Assembly: GCA_012518875.1 (NCBI GenBank)
Contig: JAAYRI010000112.1
Location: forward strand, 1-39,284
DNA length: 39,284 bases
From: Peptococcaceae bacterium
GTDB taxonomy: Bacteria > Bacillota > Desulfotomaculia > Desulfotomaculales > Pelotomaculaceae
Direction of reading: 5' to 3'
Shown here: one piece after another, positions 25,686 through 33,962 of the stretch
Layout of the letters: each line of letters starts with the position of its first letter
Numbering within the stretch: position 1 is the first letter of the stretch
Position numbers and translations under genes: made by a program
Notes under the pieces: model-generated
Database searches by the model: none
Seen by the model: only the letters and a program-made list of their open reading frames with translations
Told to the model about the DNA's origin: nothing

Positions 25686-26642
25686 CTATTGCATCTTCTC
25701 ATAGGCTTTGATAATTTCTTCTACCAGCGGATGCCTGACAATATCCTCACCAGTCATGGTATGGATACCCAGCCCCACTACATTTTTCAAAACAGACAAG
25801 GCATTAACAAGCCCCGATACTTGACCCCGCGGCAAGTCAATCTGGGTAATATCGCCGGTGATAATGGCTTTTGAACCGAAACCCAGCCTGGTAAGAAACA
25901 TCTTCATTTGTTCCGGGGTAGTATTCTGCGCCTCGTCTAGAATAATAAAAGAATCCTCCAGTGTTCTGCCCCGCATATAAGCCAGGGGGGCAATTTCAAT
26001 TATATTCTTTTCCAGATACCTTTGCGTGTTTTCCAGTCCCAGGATATCATAAAGACTATCATACAAGGGCCGTAAATAGGGATCTATTTTTTCCTGTAAA
26101 TCACCCGGCAAAAAACCCAGCTTCTCTCCAGCCTCCACCGCCGGGCGAGTCAGTACCAGGCGGCTGACGTCCTTTTGCCGCATAGCTTTAATCGCCATTG
26201 CCACAGCCAGGTATGTTTTTCCCGTCCCAGCAGGGCCGATGGCAAAAACCACATCATTTCTTTTGATGGCGTTAACATATTTTTGTTGTCCCCTGGTTTT
26301 CAACCTTATTTGTTTACCACGTGGTGTGGTCATCACCACTTCTGCTAAACCCTCCAGGGAACCTTTGACCCCGCTTTGCACTGCTCGCAACGCATAACCA
26401 ACCTCGTGGGCCGTCAGAGGGTTCCCCGCCTGATAATATTTTTGTAACTGGTGCAGTACCTCAGCCGCCTGTTCCACCCGCCGCCGTTTACCGGTGATAA
26501 TTAGTTTCTGGCCTCTGGCCACAAACCTGACGTCAAGGGCTTTTTCAATATGAGCCAGGTGCTCATCATTTCTGCCGAATATGGCGGCTGCAGCGCCGGT
26601 ATCTTCCAGTTCAACCCTTGCATCATAGTTTTCTGTTAATAT
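25686..26642 (-). CDS. phoH: PhoH family ATPase (PhoH-like), with an unconventional start
   Basis: A cytoplasmic PhoH-like P-loop ATPase. Walker A GPAGTGKTYLA, Walker B FIILDEAQN and ITGDITQIDLP are intact. The first conventional in-frame start is GTG 26522, which gives 278 residues and cuts off a conserved stretch. The open frame upstream encodes the usual family N-terminus (ENYDARVELEDTGAAAAIFG, then RNDEHLAHIEKALDVRFV). That frame goes back to a TGA at 26648-26646 with no ATG, GTG or TTG. A GGAGGT lies 9 bases before an in-frame ATA (26642); starting there gives 318 residues, matching the 319 of B. subtilis PhoH. I give the long form; the alternatives are a rare start codon or a sequence error. 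It lies in the conserved yqfD-phoH-pgpH order. Confidence 0.85.
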   Translation of the reverse strand: MLTENYDARVELEDTGAAAAIFGRNDEHLAHIEKALDVRFVARGQKLIITGKRRRVEQAAEVLHQLQKYYQAGNPLTAHEVGYALRAVQSGVKGSLEGLAEVVMTTPRGKQIRLKTRGQQKYVNAIKRNDVVFAIGPAGTGKTYLAVAMAIKAMRQKDVSRLVLTRPAVEAGEKLGFLPGDLQEKIDPYLRPLYDSLYDILGLENTQRYLEKNIIEIAPLAYMRGRTLEDSFIILDEAQNTTPEQMKMFLTRLGFGSKAIITGDITQIDLPRGQVSGLVNALSVLKNVVGLGIHTMTGEDIVRHPLVEEIIKAYEKMQ

Positions 26643-26695
26643 AGGTCATGTACCTCCTTGCATTTAAACAGTGGTAAAACCTCTAAAATAGCTTT

Positions 26696-27940
26696 CTAGG
26701 GCTGAAAAGTCATTTCCATTCCTATATCTTCCACAGCTTCTATGACCACTCTGACCCTAACTAGTTTATCAGAGTCAGCCGTCTCTACCTCTTCCATCCA
26801 GCGTTCCTCTATTCTGGCATCATCTGACATGTTTTCTTCAGCCATAGCCTGGGCTTGTTCCTCAGCCATCCTGCGGGCTGCCGGCCGGCTACGCGTTTCT
26901 CTATATTCAGCCAGTTCAAAATATTTAACAGTTATAAATTCGACAGGCAGGGCAATATTCCTCCATTCCGGCACCTTGTTGATTAGAATCTTACTCTCGT
27001 ACATTTCAAAGGGTTCACTCTGGTTTTGGTTACCAGAAAGAATTATTTCCTTGTTATTGAATTTAATACTGATCCGGGTTTTTTGCCGACCGGTGGGCCG
27101 CTTGCCTGTTTCCACCAGATAGACTTCGCTGTAACCTTCATACCAGATCCTGGCCCGGGCAATACCCATAGCATGAACATAGCGCAAGGGTTTTATTTCT
27201 TCTTCCGGTTCACTGTCCTCTTCTTCCGGCTGTTGTGGATCCGCCATGGGAAATATTTCACCTGAAATGAGTACCTGTCCCACAGAAACAGTATCCCCCT
27301 CTTCAACCGCCTGATGACCGCTCAGCACCAACACTTCCTTAATTACCCCCGCTTTCTTAGCCACTATGTGAGCGGGCTGCTGGTCTCCATCCTCGGGCAT
27401 AATCCTTTCGGCAACCTCGATAGTAACCTTGGTGCCCCGAATATAGACCCCGGACCAGGAGAGCATAGGTAGCTCATCAATAATTTTTTCCTCCACAGCA
27501 CCAGGCTTTATGTGCCATTTGAGGGTACCCCGGCGCAATCCCGCTTGCTCTGCCGCCTGTAAGATATGGGAGGAGTCCAGTTTTTCATTTCCAGTGATTT
27601 CTATAACCCACACAAATGAGGTCAGGAAGAAAAGGGTCACCAGACACAAAAAGGCCCCCAGCGTCAGAGCCTTTCTCCTGCGCAATACTGCCCAATAAAA
27701 AGGCAGCCCGACCCGCTGCCGGATACGAAACCGACAGCTTGTACGCCTGGCAATGTGGCGTAGAGCCTTAATATCCCGCAAAAAAACCTTGATTACCACA
27801 ATCTCCTGGTTTAGTTGTTCCACATCCCAGATGTAGATTCCTCTACCGGCAGCCATGTTGACGAATCTCTCCGGGGCATTACCAATCACATGCAGCACCA
27901 GGTAACCCTGTAGGAAGGCCATTATTTTAAAAAAAAGCAC
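26696..27940 (-). CDS. yqfD: Sporulation protein YqfD
   Basis: A 414-residue membrane-anchored sporulation protein. A soluble N-terminal part (to about residue 88) is followed by one clear TM segment (LTLGAFLCLVTLFFLTSFVW) and a large domain likely outside the membrane. This part includes the GVYIRGTKVTIEVAER block typical of the family. The acidic insert QQPEEEDSEPEEEIKP and the long charged tail (RRMAEEQAQAMAEEN) are probably species-specific. GTG 27940 is preferred because AAGGGG lies 8 bases upstream; a GTG three codons earlier abuts that site. It is paired with yqfC, as in other spore formers, where both are sigma-E dependent; the biochemical role is poorly understood. Confidence 0.92.
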   Translation of the reverse strand: MLFFKIMAFLQGYLVLHVIGNAPERFVNMAAGRGIYIWDVEQLNQEIVVIKVFLRDIKALRHIARRTSCRFRIRQRVGLPFYWAVLRRRKALTLGAFLCLVTLFFLTSFVWVIEITGNEKLDSSHILQAAEQAGLRRGTLKWHIKPGAVEEKIIDELPMLSWSGVYIRGTKVTIEVAERIMPEDGDQQPAHIVAKKAGVIKEVLVLSGHQAVEEGDTVSVGQVLISGEIFPMADPQQPEEEDSEPEEEIKPLRYVHAMGIARARIWYEGYSEVYLVETGKRPTGRQKTRISIKFNNKEIILSGNQNQSEPFEMYESKILINKVPEWRNIALPVEFITVKYFELAEYRETRSRPAARRMAEEQAQAMAEENMSDDARIEERWMEEVETADSDKLVRVRVVIEAVEDIGMEMTFQP

Positions 27941-27958
27941 ATCGCTCACCCCTTTTTA

Positions 27959-28243
27959 TTAATAAGAAAAGCTTAGGGCAGTAATTTTTCCTTCTACACA
28001 AATTTCATCGGGTAACACATTGCGCAACAGCAACCCCTCCCCGGCAACAATCACTTCTCCCTCCCGTACACCAATCCGTACTCCAGATGTGCTGTACTCA
28101 ATAATGCCACGATGGTTTTCTATATATAGCTTCAGATCGCCAAACAAGGTTATTTTGGGTAAATCCAGCATTACATCCCCCGGCAATTCCAGAAAATCGG
28201 CAAACTGTTTTTTAACCTTTTCCCCGAAGTCTCGTAAAGCCAT
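27959..28243 (-). CDS. yqfC: Sporulation protein YqfC
   Basis: A 94-residue YabP/YqfC-family protein with the typical strands PKITLFGDLKLYIENHRGIIEYS and GEVIVAGEGLLLRNVLPDEI. It is small and soluble and is expressed during sporulation in relatives. It precedes yqfD by 18 bases. Its GGAGGGG ribosome binding site is 7 bases from ATG 28243 but lies wholly inside a hairpin (28251-28284), suggesting translation or transcription is controlled at this point. Confidence 0.93.
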   Translation of the reverse strand: MALRDFGEKVKKQFADFLELPGDVMLDLPKITLFGDLKLYIENHRGIIEYSTSGVRIGVREGEVIVAGEGLLLRNVLPDEICVEGKITALSFSY

Positions 28244-28250
28244 AAAAAAT

Positions 28251-28284
28251 CCCCTCCTGCCAGAATAATATGCTGGTAGAGGGG
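28251..28284 (-). promoter_or_regulatory. Terminator-like hairpin that sequesters the yqfC ribosome binding site
   Basis: On the minus strand CCCCTC and CCAG pair with CTGG and GAGGGG around a 9-base loop; the right arm contains the GGAGGGG site of yqfC and is followed by ATTTTTTA and then the start codon. It could act as an attenuator or as an occluded ribosome binding site. Confidence 0.6.
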
Positions 28285-28379
28285 CACAAATTACTATTAT
28301 TTCCCATGTAGCCCTGGTACTGCTGAGATGTTTTCCCTGATCCGGGGCAGCTTACCGGGGATAAAATGCATTTTAGGTT

Positions 28380-28408
28380 TTAAAAAATGCCCGACCTTTG
28401 CCGGGCAT
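28380..28408 (-). terminator. Terminator after rpsU
   Basis: On the minus strand ATGCCCG and CGGGCAT form a perfect 7-bp stem around an 8-base loop, followed by TTTTTTAAAA. It starts 12 bases after the rpsU stop, separating it from yqfCD. Confidence 0.88.
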
Positions 28409-28420
28409 GATCCTTGCTAA

Positions 28421-28597
28421 TTAATGATACCTACGCTTTCTCGCCGCTTCAGATTTTTTCTTCCTCCGCACGCTAGGTTTTTCGTAATGCTGGTGTTTCC
28501 TAGCCTCAGCCAGCACACCAGACCTTTGACAGGTACGCTTAAACCGCCGGAGGGCACTATCTAATGTTTCGTTCTTTCCGACTTTAACTTCCGCCAC
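28421..28597 (-). CDS. rpsU: 30S ribosomal protein S21
   Basis: Basic 58-residue small-subunit protein. [18 protein letters not shown] and the C-terminal [13 protein letters not shown] are typical of S21. GTG 28597 is taken as start because GGAGGGAGGG lies 6 bases upstream; the frame open further upstream would add nine unrelated residues. It has its own promoter (28672-28701) and terminator, so it can be expressed separately from its neighbours, as expected for a ribosomal protein in a long cluster. Confidence 0.97.
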   Translation of the reverse strand: MAEVKVGKNETLDSALRRFKRTCQRSGVLAEARKHQHYEKPSVRRKKKSEAARKRRYH

Positions 28598-28671
28598 AAT
28601 AATCCCTCCCTCCGCAAAAACCATAACACAAATCTATGTCTAAATATTAGCACCATAGGCAAACACTAAAC

Positions 28672-28701
28672 ATTATACAACAGCCCAAATATAGGAGTCA
28701 A
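28672..28701 (-). promoter_or_regulatory. Sigma-A promoter of rpsU
   Basis: TTGACT (28701-28696), an 18-base spacer and TATAAT (28677-28672) lie 75 bases upstream of the rpsU start. The rest of the 223-base gap to the HIT gene holds only a short GCCC/GGGC palindrome near 28760. Confidence 0.8.
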
Positions 28702-28820
28702 CAAAAGTCCTTCCCGGCGGGGTGTCAACCATTACCTCCCTTGTCATCATCACCCAGTGCCCATCTGGGCATTAGCAGTAGCAGTTTGCCAAAGTACCTT
28801 ATGATGTAGTGGACTATTTA

Positions 28821-29165
28821 CTAGCCTGGAGGCCACTGGAGCTCCCTGCCGGCAAGTAGGTGGTAATGAAGATGATTAACCACCTGTCCGCCATCCGAGC
28901 CGCAGTTGCACACCAAGCGAAAACCTTTTTCGACAAAGCCCATGTCCCGGGCGATACGCACGGCGGCGGCGTTGATCCGGCCTGTTATTTCAAAGTCATC
29001 CCCATTAAGTTCCAGCAACGAGGGATAATGTTTTTTTGGAATTATCAGAAGGTGGACAGGAGAAGCCGGTTTTAAATCTTTAAAAACTACTAGATGCTGG
29101 TCCTCATATATAATATCAGCATCTATTTCCTTATTGGCAATTTTACAAAAGACACAATCTGACAT
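28821..29165 (-). CDS. HIT family (HINT-like) nucleotide-binding protein
   Basis: A 114-residue histidine triad protein. CVFCKIANKEIDADIIYED and HLLIIPKKHYPSL are typical of Hint proteins, and the catalytic triad HLHYHLLAGR (HxHxH) is intact. Such proteins hydrolyse nucleoside phosphoramidates or adenylates. CVFC may bind zinc with other residues. ATG 29165 has GGAGGT 8 bases upstream; an upstream ATG at 29195 lies before that site. It lies 43 bases after mtaB, in the same order as in many Firmicutes. Confidence 0.95.
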   Translation of the reverse strand: MSDCVFCKIANKEIDADIIYEDQHLVVFKDLKPASPVHLLIIPKKHYPSLLELNGDDFEITGRINAAAVRIARDMGFVEKGFRLVCNCGSDGGQVVNHLHYHLLAGRELQWPPG

Positions 29166-29208
29166 ATATTCCCACCTCCTTCTAACAATAATCATACCAT
29201 TATTCTAT

Positions 29209-30561
29209 TTATTCAACATACCCGCTATTAAATCCTTCATCTCTGTGGCCAATAATCCTGCCTTCTATTGTAGCCTCCTGCAAACTGTCCCCTTGCACGG
29301 GGACAATTTGACCTACCAGGGTCCTTTGCCCAGGGAACATAACATTGATATAGTTATCCGTGTGCCCTTCTAAAAGCGCACCCGCCCCCCTTGGTACGGG
29401 CCTCTCCACCAACACCTTCAAGACCTTTCCCAGATGGCAGGCAGCGAATTGGGCCGCCAATTCCCGGCCCAGCCTGATTAGTTTGCGGCTGCGTTTTTCC
29501 TTAAGCTGCGGGGCCACCTGCCGATCATAGCCGGCAGCAGGAGTCCCCCGGCGGGCAGAATACCGAAAGATGTGTAAACCACTGAAACCAACCTTTTTTA
29601 TCACATTATAGGTTTGTTGAAAACACTCTTTACTTTCACCAGGAAACCCCACCATCACGTCGGTGGTTAAGCCTAGTCCGGGCATATTTTCCCGCAGGGA
29701 ATCCACCAGCTCCAGGTATTCCCCCACGGTATATTTTCTACCCATACGCCGCAGGATCTCATCACTGCCGCTTTGCAGGGGCACATGGAGGTGGCGGCAA
29801 AAGTTATTGGCACCGGACATCACCTGGACAAGTTCCGGGGTGATATCACGAGGCTCAATGGAACTAAGGCGCAGCCTGGCCAGCCCTGGCAGCTCTAATA
29901 ACCTTTGGATCAGCCCGGCAAGTGTAATATCCTCCTCCAGCCCCCTACCATAGGTGCCGGTGCGGATACCTGTTAAAACGATTTCCTTATAACCAGCAGC
30001 CACCAAATGCCGGGCAGCCTCAATAACCTTATCCGGCTGCCTGCTGCGCAGGGGACCCCGGGCATAAGGCACAATGCAATAGGTACAGAAATTGTTGCAA
30101 CCATCCTGTATTTTTAGAAAGGCCCTGACCCGGTCCTGAACCGACTGTACGGATAGCTCCTCAAACTGATCCTCGCCAGTGTAATCACTGACCACATTTA
30201 CAGGGGAACTTTCACGCACCGCCTGATCCACAAGATCCACCAGGGAAGCCCGGTCCCTGGTGCCAATAACCAAATCCACACCTGGTATTTTCGTCACATC
30301 ACCCGGAGATACCTGGGCATAACAGCCTGTTACGGCAATATAGGCCTGGGGATTGGCCCTTACGGCACGGCGAATCAGCTGCCGTGACTTACGATCTCCC
30401 ATATGGGTGACAGTACAGGTATTGATTATGTACACATCCGCCTCCGAGGAAAAATCCACAACCTGGTACCCCCGCTCTTGAAATAGCCAGGCCAGGGAGG
30501 AGGATTCATATTGATTAACCTTACACCCCAGGGTGTATATGGCCACCCTTTTTTTTGTCAC
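29209..30561 (-). CDS. mtaB: tRNA t6A37 methylthiotransferase MtaB
   Basis: Radical SAM enzyme that adds a methylthio group to t6A at position 37 of ANN-decoding tRNAs. The N-terminal cluster domain has cysteines in TLGCKVNQYES, INTCTVT and VTGCYAQV; the radical SAM motif is CNNFCTYCIVPYARGP (Cx3Cx2C); and a C-terminal TRAM-like domain ends the protein. GTG 30561 is chosen behind a G-rich site (GGGGGGG, 6 bases away) and gives 450 residues. The start lies 41 bases inside rsmE. It belongs to the prmA-rsmE-mtaB translation-modification block of Firmicutes. Confidence 0.96.
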   Translation of the reverse strand: MTKKRVAIYTLGCKVNQYESSSLAWLFQERGYQVVDFSSEADVYIINTCTVTHMGDRKSRQLIRRAVRANPQAYIAVTGCYAQVSPGDVTKIPGVDLVIGTRDRASLVDLVDQAVRESSPVNVVSDYTGEDQFEELSVQSVQDRVRAFLKIQDGCNNFCTYCIVPYARGPLRSRQPDKVIEAARHLVAAGYKEIVLTGIRTGTYGRGLEEDITLAGLIQRLLELPGLARLRLSSIEPRDITPELVQVMSGANNFCRHLHVPLQSGSDEILRRMGRKYTVGEYLELVDSLRENMPGLGLTTDVMVGFPGESKECFQQTYNVIKKVGFSGLHIFRYSARRGTPAAGYDRQVAPQLKEKRSRKLIRLGRELAAQFAACHLGKVLKVLVERPVPRGAGALLEGHTDNYINVMFPGQRTLVGQIVPVQGDSLQEATIEGRIIGHRDEGFNSGYVE

Positions 30562-31324
30562 TATTTTCCCCCCCAAGATCACCCCAGCTACTGAGGACCA
30601 TTGTTAAAACAGCCATGCCGGCTGTTTCCGTGCGTAGTATACGTGGCCCCAGGGTAACAGACTTTACACCGCAAGCCTGGGCTTGTTCAACCTCCGAGGC
30701 AGCAAAACCTCCCTCAGGTCCAATCAAAACATATACTTCCTCCCCCGTATGGCTTTTGCGCAGTACATCTTTCAGTAAGACGTGCCGTTCTTCTTCCCAG
30801 GGCATCAGCGCCACACATTGCCGAGGTAGACTTGCCAACAACCTGTCTAGGCCCATTGCCTCTGTCACCTCCGGTACATCCGGGCGGCGGCATTGTTTGG
30901 CCGCCTCCATAGCGATCCGTTGCCAGCGCCTGATCTTCTTGTCCATCCGCCCGGCATCCAGTTTAACCACCGTACGCCGGCAAATAAGCGGTATGAACCG
31001 GCTCGCGCCAAGCTCAGTCCCTTTCTGAATGATCATATTCATTTTATCGCCTTTGGTAACACCCTGTGCCAGGGTTAGTTTGACCGGGCAGGCGGGGACT
31101 GTTAGTAGTTCTTTTTTAATGCGGCAAAGAACTTCCTCCTTGCCTGGGTTTTGTATTTCTGCTTCATAGGATCTTCCCCTACCATCAAGGACTACAACTG
31201 TACTGCCCGGGCCCAGGCGCAACACCCTGGTGATATGATTTACATCGGGTCCGGTAATGCGAATCAGCGGATCATCAATGAAGGCCGGATCAACGAAAAA
31301 GCGGCGGGCATTGATCCCCCTCAT
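30521..31324 (-). CDS. rsmE: 16S rRNA (uracil-1498-N3)-methyltransferase RsmE
   Basis: A SPOUT-class methyltransferase, 267 residues. An N-terminal PUA-like domain contains HITRVLRLGPGSTVVVLDGRG, and the C-terminal trefoil knot contains YVLIGPEGGF and LGPRILRTETAG. Its ATG overlaps the TGA of the tautomerase (ATGA), so translation is coupled; no separate ribosome binding site is seen. The C-terminal 20 residues (GENSDKKKGGHIHPGV) run past the usual end and overlap the mtaB start. Confidence 0.95.
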   Translation of the reverse strand: MRGINARRFFVDPAFIDDPLIRITGPDVNHITRVLRLGPGSTVVVLDGRGRSYEAEIQNPGKEEVLCRIKKELLTVPACPVKLTLAQGVTKGDKMNMIIQKGTELGASRFIPLICRRTVVKLDAGRMDKKIRRWQRIAMEAAKQCRRPDVPEVTEAMGLDRLLASLPRQCVALMPWEEERHVLLKDVLRKSHTGEEVYVLIGPEGGFAASEVEQAQACGVKSVTLGPRILRTETAGMAVLTMVLSSWGDLGGENSDKKKGGHIHPGV

Positions 31325-31524
31325 TTATCTTGCGCCCGACGGCTGGTCACCGTCTCTCCCCCGATACCCCAGTTGTCCGTGTCAACTTCCTCAATAATAA
31401 CGACTGTTGTTTGCGGATTTTTGCCTAGCGTGTCCTCAAGAAGTTTGGTCACACCCTTAATTAGCAGTGCTTTCTGTTCCGGGGTGGCCCCTTCATTGGT
31501 AATTTTGATATTAACAAAAGGCAT
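31321..31524 (-). CDS. 4-oxalocrotonate tautomerase family protein
   Basis: A 67-residue tautomerase-fold protein. After removal of Met the catalytic Pro1 is exposed (MPFVNIKIT), and the second half has VVIIEEVDTDNWGIGGE, typical of the 4-OT subgroup. ATG 31524 is set by the position of Pro1 and a G-rich site 9 bases upstream. It is inserted between prmA and rsmE, which are adjacent in B. subtilis, and its TGA overlaps the rsmE ATG. The substrate is unknown; members act in aromatic catabolism or are orphan enzymes. Confidence 0.9.
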   Translation of the reverse strand: MPFVNIKITNEGATPEQKALLIKGVTKLLEDTLGKNPQTTVVIIEEVDTDNWGIGGETVTSRRAQDK

Positions 31525-31562
31525 TTGTTCGTACCCCCCCCCTTTTTTTATTTTTTCCAAAA

Positions 31563-32489
31563 CTAGACTTTTTTATTGGCCACAATGGCCAGCCACAACC
31601 CGTCTGCCTGTTCTACGCCTACTACCAGCCCGGCAGCAGCAAAGGCTGCTCGTACCATATCCGCCCTTTCCTGAACGATACCGGAGGCGATAAATATGCC
31701 GCCTGGTTTGATCATTGTTGCCACCCGGGGGGCCAGGTCGGTAATCACATCAGCAATGATGTTGGCTACAATCAGGTCAGCTCCATAGGGCAATAGTTCT
31801 GTGGGATTACCGCACTGTACCCGAACCAGCGAATCAACATGATTTCCGGCCACATTCTCCGCCGCCACCTTACAGGCTACTGGATCTATGTCCACCGCCT
31901 GCACCCGGCCCGCCCCCAGCCTGGCTGCGGCTATGGCCAGTATGCCCGAACCGGTGCCGATATCGTATACACAGCTGCCCGGGCGCACATATTCCTCCAA
32001 CAACTCCAAACAGAGTGCTGTTGTTGCATGGGTACCACTGCCAAAAGCCATACCCGGATCCAGCTCAATGATTAGATCACCCGCCAACGGCCGGTAGCCT
32101 TCCCAGGAAGGTTTAATCACCAACCGTCTCCCCACACGCAGTGGTTTATAGTATTTCTTCCAGGTGTGGGCCCAATCCTCTTCCTCCAGGGTACGGGTAC
32201 TTATTTTCGGTGGCATTTGCAGCCCCAGCCTGCCGATAACCTTTTTTATTTCTGCCAGTTGGGCAGACCTGTCATCCTCTAAAGGTATGTAAGCCCTGAC
32301 TATGGCTGTACCCTTGGCTGTCTCCAACTTGGGCACCGCCCATTCATCAGGGTGAATTTCACGTTTATAGGCAGAAATAAGGGCGGGATCCTCAATGGCA
32401 ACCCCGCCGGTACCCATTTCTATAAAAATTTCAGCAAGCGGCTCTGTCCCTTCTACCGGGACACATACCGCAATCTCCAACCATTTCAA
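31563..32489 (-). CDS. prmA: Ribosomal protein L11 methyltransferase
   Basis: SAM-dependent methyltransferase modifying ribosomal protein L11, 308 residues. The N-terminal substrate domain (1-120, with EEDWAHTWKKYYKPLRVG) is followed by a Rossmann fold with DPGMAFGSGTHATT, VYDIGTGSGILAIAAARLGA and LIVANIIADVI. TTG 32489 has GAGGGA 8 bases upstream. It follows dnaJ after 20 bases, the normal dnaJ-prmA order in Firmicutes, and is likely part of the heat-shock transcript. Confidence 0.96.
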   Translation of the reverse strand: MKWLEIAVCVPVEGTEPLAEIFIEMGTGGVAIEDPALISAYKREIHPDEWAVPKLETAKGTAIVRAYIPLEDDRSAQLAEIKKVIGRLGLQMPPKISTRTLEEEDWAHTWKKYYKPLRVGRRLVIKPSWEGYRPLAGDLIIELDPGMAFGSGTHATTALCLELLEEYVRPGSCVYDIGTGSGILAIAAARLGAGRVQAVDIDPVACKVAAENVAGNHVDSLVRVQCGNPTELLPYGADLIVANIIADVITDLAPRVATMIKPGGIFIASGIVQERADMVRAAFAAAGLVVGVEQADGLWLAIVANKKV

Positions 32490-32509
32490 TAAATATATCC
32501 CTCAATCCC

Positions 32510-33631
32510 TCAACCCATAAAGGCATCTTTGACCCGCTTAAAAATGCTTTTGTCTGCATGGGGAATGATGTGTCCCCCACCTAATTTGGCAAACTCCTGC
32601 AGCAAAGCCTTTTGCTTGTCGGTTAGTTTTGTCGGGGTGGCCACCTTGATTAATACAAGCTGATCACCGCGGCCGAACCCGCTAACGTTGGGCATACCTT
32701 TGCCCCTCATGCGGAAAATCGTGCCTGTCTGCGTCCCTTCAGGTAATTTTAGTGTGGCGTTGCCCTCAAGGGTGGGTACCTCCAGCTCATCACCCAGGGC
32801 TGCCTGGACAAATGAAATAGGCACCTCACAGATTAAATCGTCGCCTTCCCGATTGAATATTTTATGGGGTTTCACGTGAATGTAGACATAGAGATCACCC
32901 CTGGGTCCCCCTCTAGTACCCGCCTCACCTTCCTCAGACACGCGCAGGCGGGAACCATTGTCCACCCCTGCCGGCACCTTTACATTTATGGTGCGCATGC
33001 GCCTGTTCTGTCCGGTACCCCGACAGGTGGGGCAGGGCTTTTCAATGATTTTCCCCTTGCCCTGGCAGCGGTCACAGGTACGTGACTGGACAATACGTCC
33101 AAATGGTGTGTTTTGGGCATACTGGACCTGGCCAACACCCCGACAGGCACTGCATGTCACAGGTTTACTCCCTGGTGCGGCCCCACTGCCCCCACATGTG
33201 CTGCATGTCTCCGTACGAGCAATTTTGATCTCCCGTTCCAGACCAAAGGCGGCTTCCTGCAGGGTCAGTTCCAGCTCCGTCCTCAGATCCGCGCCTTTTT
33301 CCGGCCCATGACTGTGCCGCCTGCCGGCGCCACCGAAAAACATATCAAAAATATCGCCGAACCCACCGAAATCGCCAAAACCTTCAAACCCACCAAAACC
33401 TTGACCATCAGCCCCAGCATGCCCAAAGCGATCATAATTGGCCCTTTTTTCCGGATCGCTTAAGACCATATAGGCTTCACTGACTTCCTTAAATTTGGCT
33501 TCCGCATTGGGTTCATCGGGATTGGCATCCGGATGATACTTGCGCGCCAGTTTACGATAGGCCTTTTTTATATCATCCGCAGAGGCGTTGCGGGGTACGC
33601 CCAACAGTTCATAATAATCCTGCTTCGCCAT
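32510..33631 (-). CDS. dnaJ: Chaperone protein DnaJ
   Basis: Hsp40 co-chaperone stimulating DnaK, 373 residues. The J domain has the HPD motif (KYHPDANPD), then comes a Gly/Phe-rich linker ([16 protein letters not shown]). Four zinc motifs follow: [24 protein letters not shown] and CPTCRGTG. The C-terminal substrate domains complete the protein. ATG 33631 is chosen because AAGGTGG lies 7 bases upstream and [11 protein letters not shown] is the standard start; an upstream frame adds 22 unrelated residues. It is separated from dnaK by 333 bases containing a strong inverted repeat and a possible own promoter. Confidence 0.98.
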   Translation of the reverse strand: MAKQDYYELLGVPRNASADDIKKAYRKLARKYHPDANPDEPNAEAKFKEVSEAYMVLSDPEKRANYDRFGHAGADGQGFGGFEGFGDFGGFGDIFDMFFGGAGRRHSHGPEKGADLRTELELTLQEAAFGLEREIKIARTETCSTCGGSGAAPGSKPVTCSACRGVGQVQYAQNTPFGRIVQSRTCDRCQGKGKIIEKPCPTCRGTGQNRRMRTINVKVPAGVDNGSRLRVSEEGEAGTRGGPRGDLYVYIHVKPHKIFNREGDDLICEVPISFVQAALGDELEVPTLEGNATLKLPEGTQTGTIFRMRGKGMPNVSGFGRGDQLVLIKVATPTKLTDKQKALLQEFAKLGGGHIIPHADKSIFKRVKDAFMG

Positions 33632-33665
33632 CAGTACACCACCTTGTAAAAATAAACACAGCAAA

Positions 33666-33683
33666 GGGGAATTGTGATTCCCC
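33666..33683 (-). repeat. Small hairpin in the dnaJ leader
   Basis: GGGGAAT and ATTCCCC form a perfect 7-bp stem around CACA, 35 bases before the dnaJ start and downstream of the predicted dnaJ promoter. The following bases are T-rich but give no clean terminator tract. Confidence 0.4.
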
Positions 33684-33716
33684 CCTAAAAACATCATCAG
33701 TACTCAACAATTCATT

Positions 33717-33746
33717 ATTATATACTATCTTATAGGTATGATACAA
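33717..33746 (-). promoter_or_regulatory. Possible sigma-A promoter of dnaJ
   Basis: TTGTAT (33746-33741), 18 bases and TATAAT (33722-33717) lie about 85 bases upstream of the dnaJ start. No CIRCE element is seen next to it, so it would give basal dnaJ-prmA expression independent of HrcA. Confidence 0.45.
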
Positions 33747-33922
33747 ATAATCTACGTCGTTTTGGACATAACCTAACTGACTTATCTACCTAAATGTACA
33801 ATAACATCCCCTTATGCCTGCTGTTTCCCAGTCAAAGGATCCTTTTTAAAAGGTTTGCTATCTACTACTACCGACTTCTTTGGTTGCCACTTCATATTTC
33901 TTTGTTCACTTGCGCACCTCGG

Positions 33923-33962
33923 TAGTGAGTGTCAAGAGGATTGATCCTCTTGACACTCACTA
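33923..33962. repeat. 19-bp near-perfect inverted repeat after dnaK
   Basis: TAGTGAGTGTCAAGAGGAT (33923-33941) is exactly complementary to 33944-33962 with only two bases between the arms. It starts two bases after the dnaK stop codon. No T-tract follows on either strand, so it is not a normal intrinsic terminator; a role in mRNA stability or processing, or a palindromic protein site, is possible. Confidence 0.85.

Noticed and set aside
28285-28380. A sigma-E promoter for yqfC (CATATTAT-like box near 28270)
   Set aside because: The box lies in the hairpin loop and no matching -35 element is found at the right distance.
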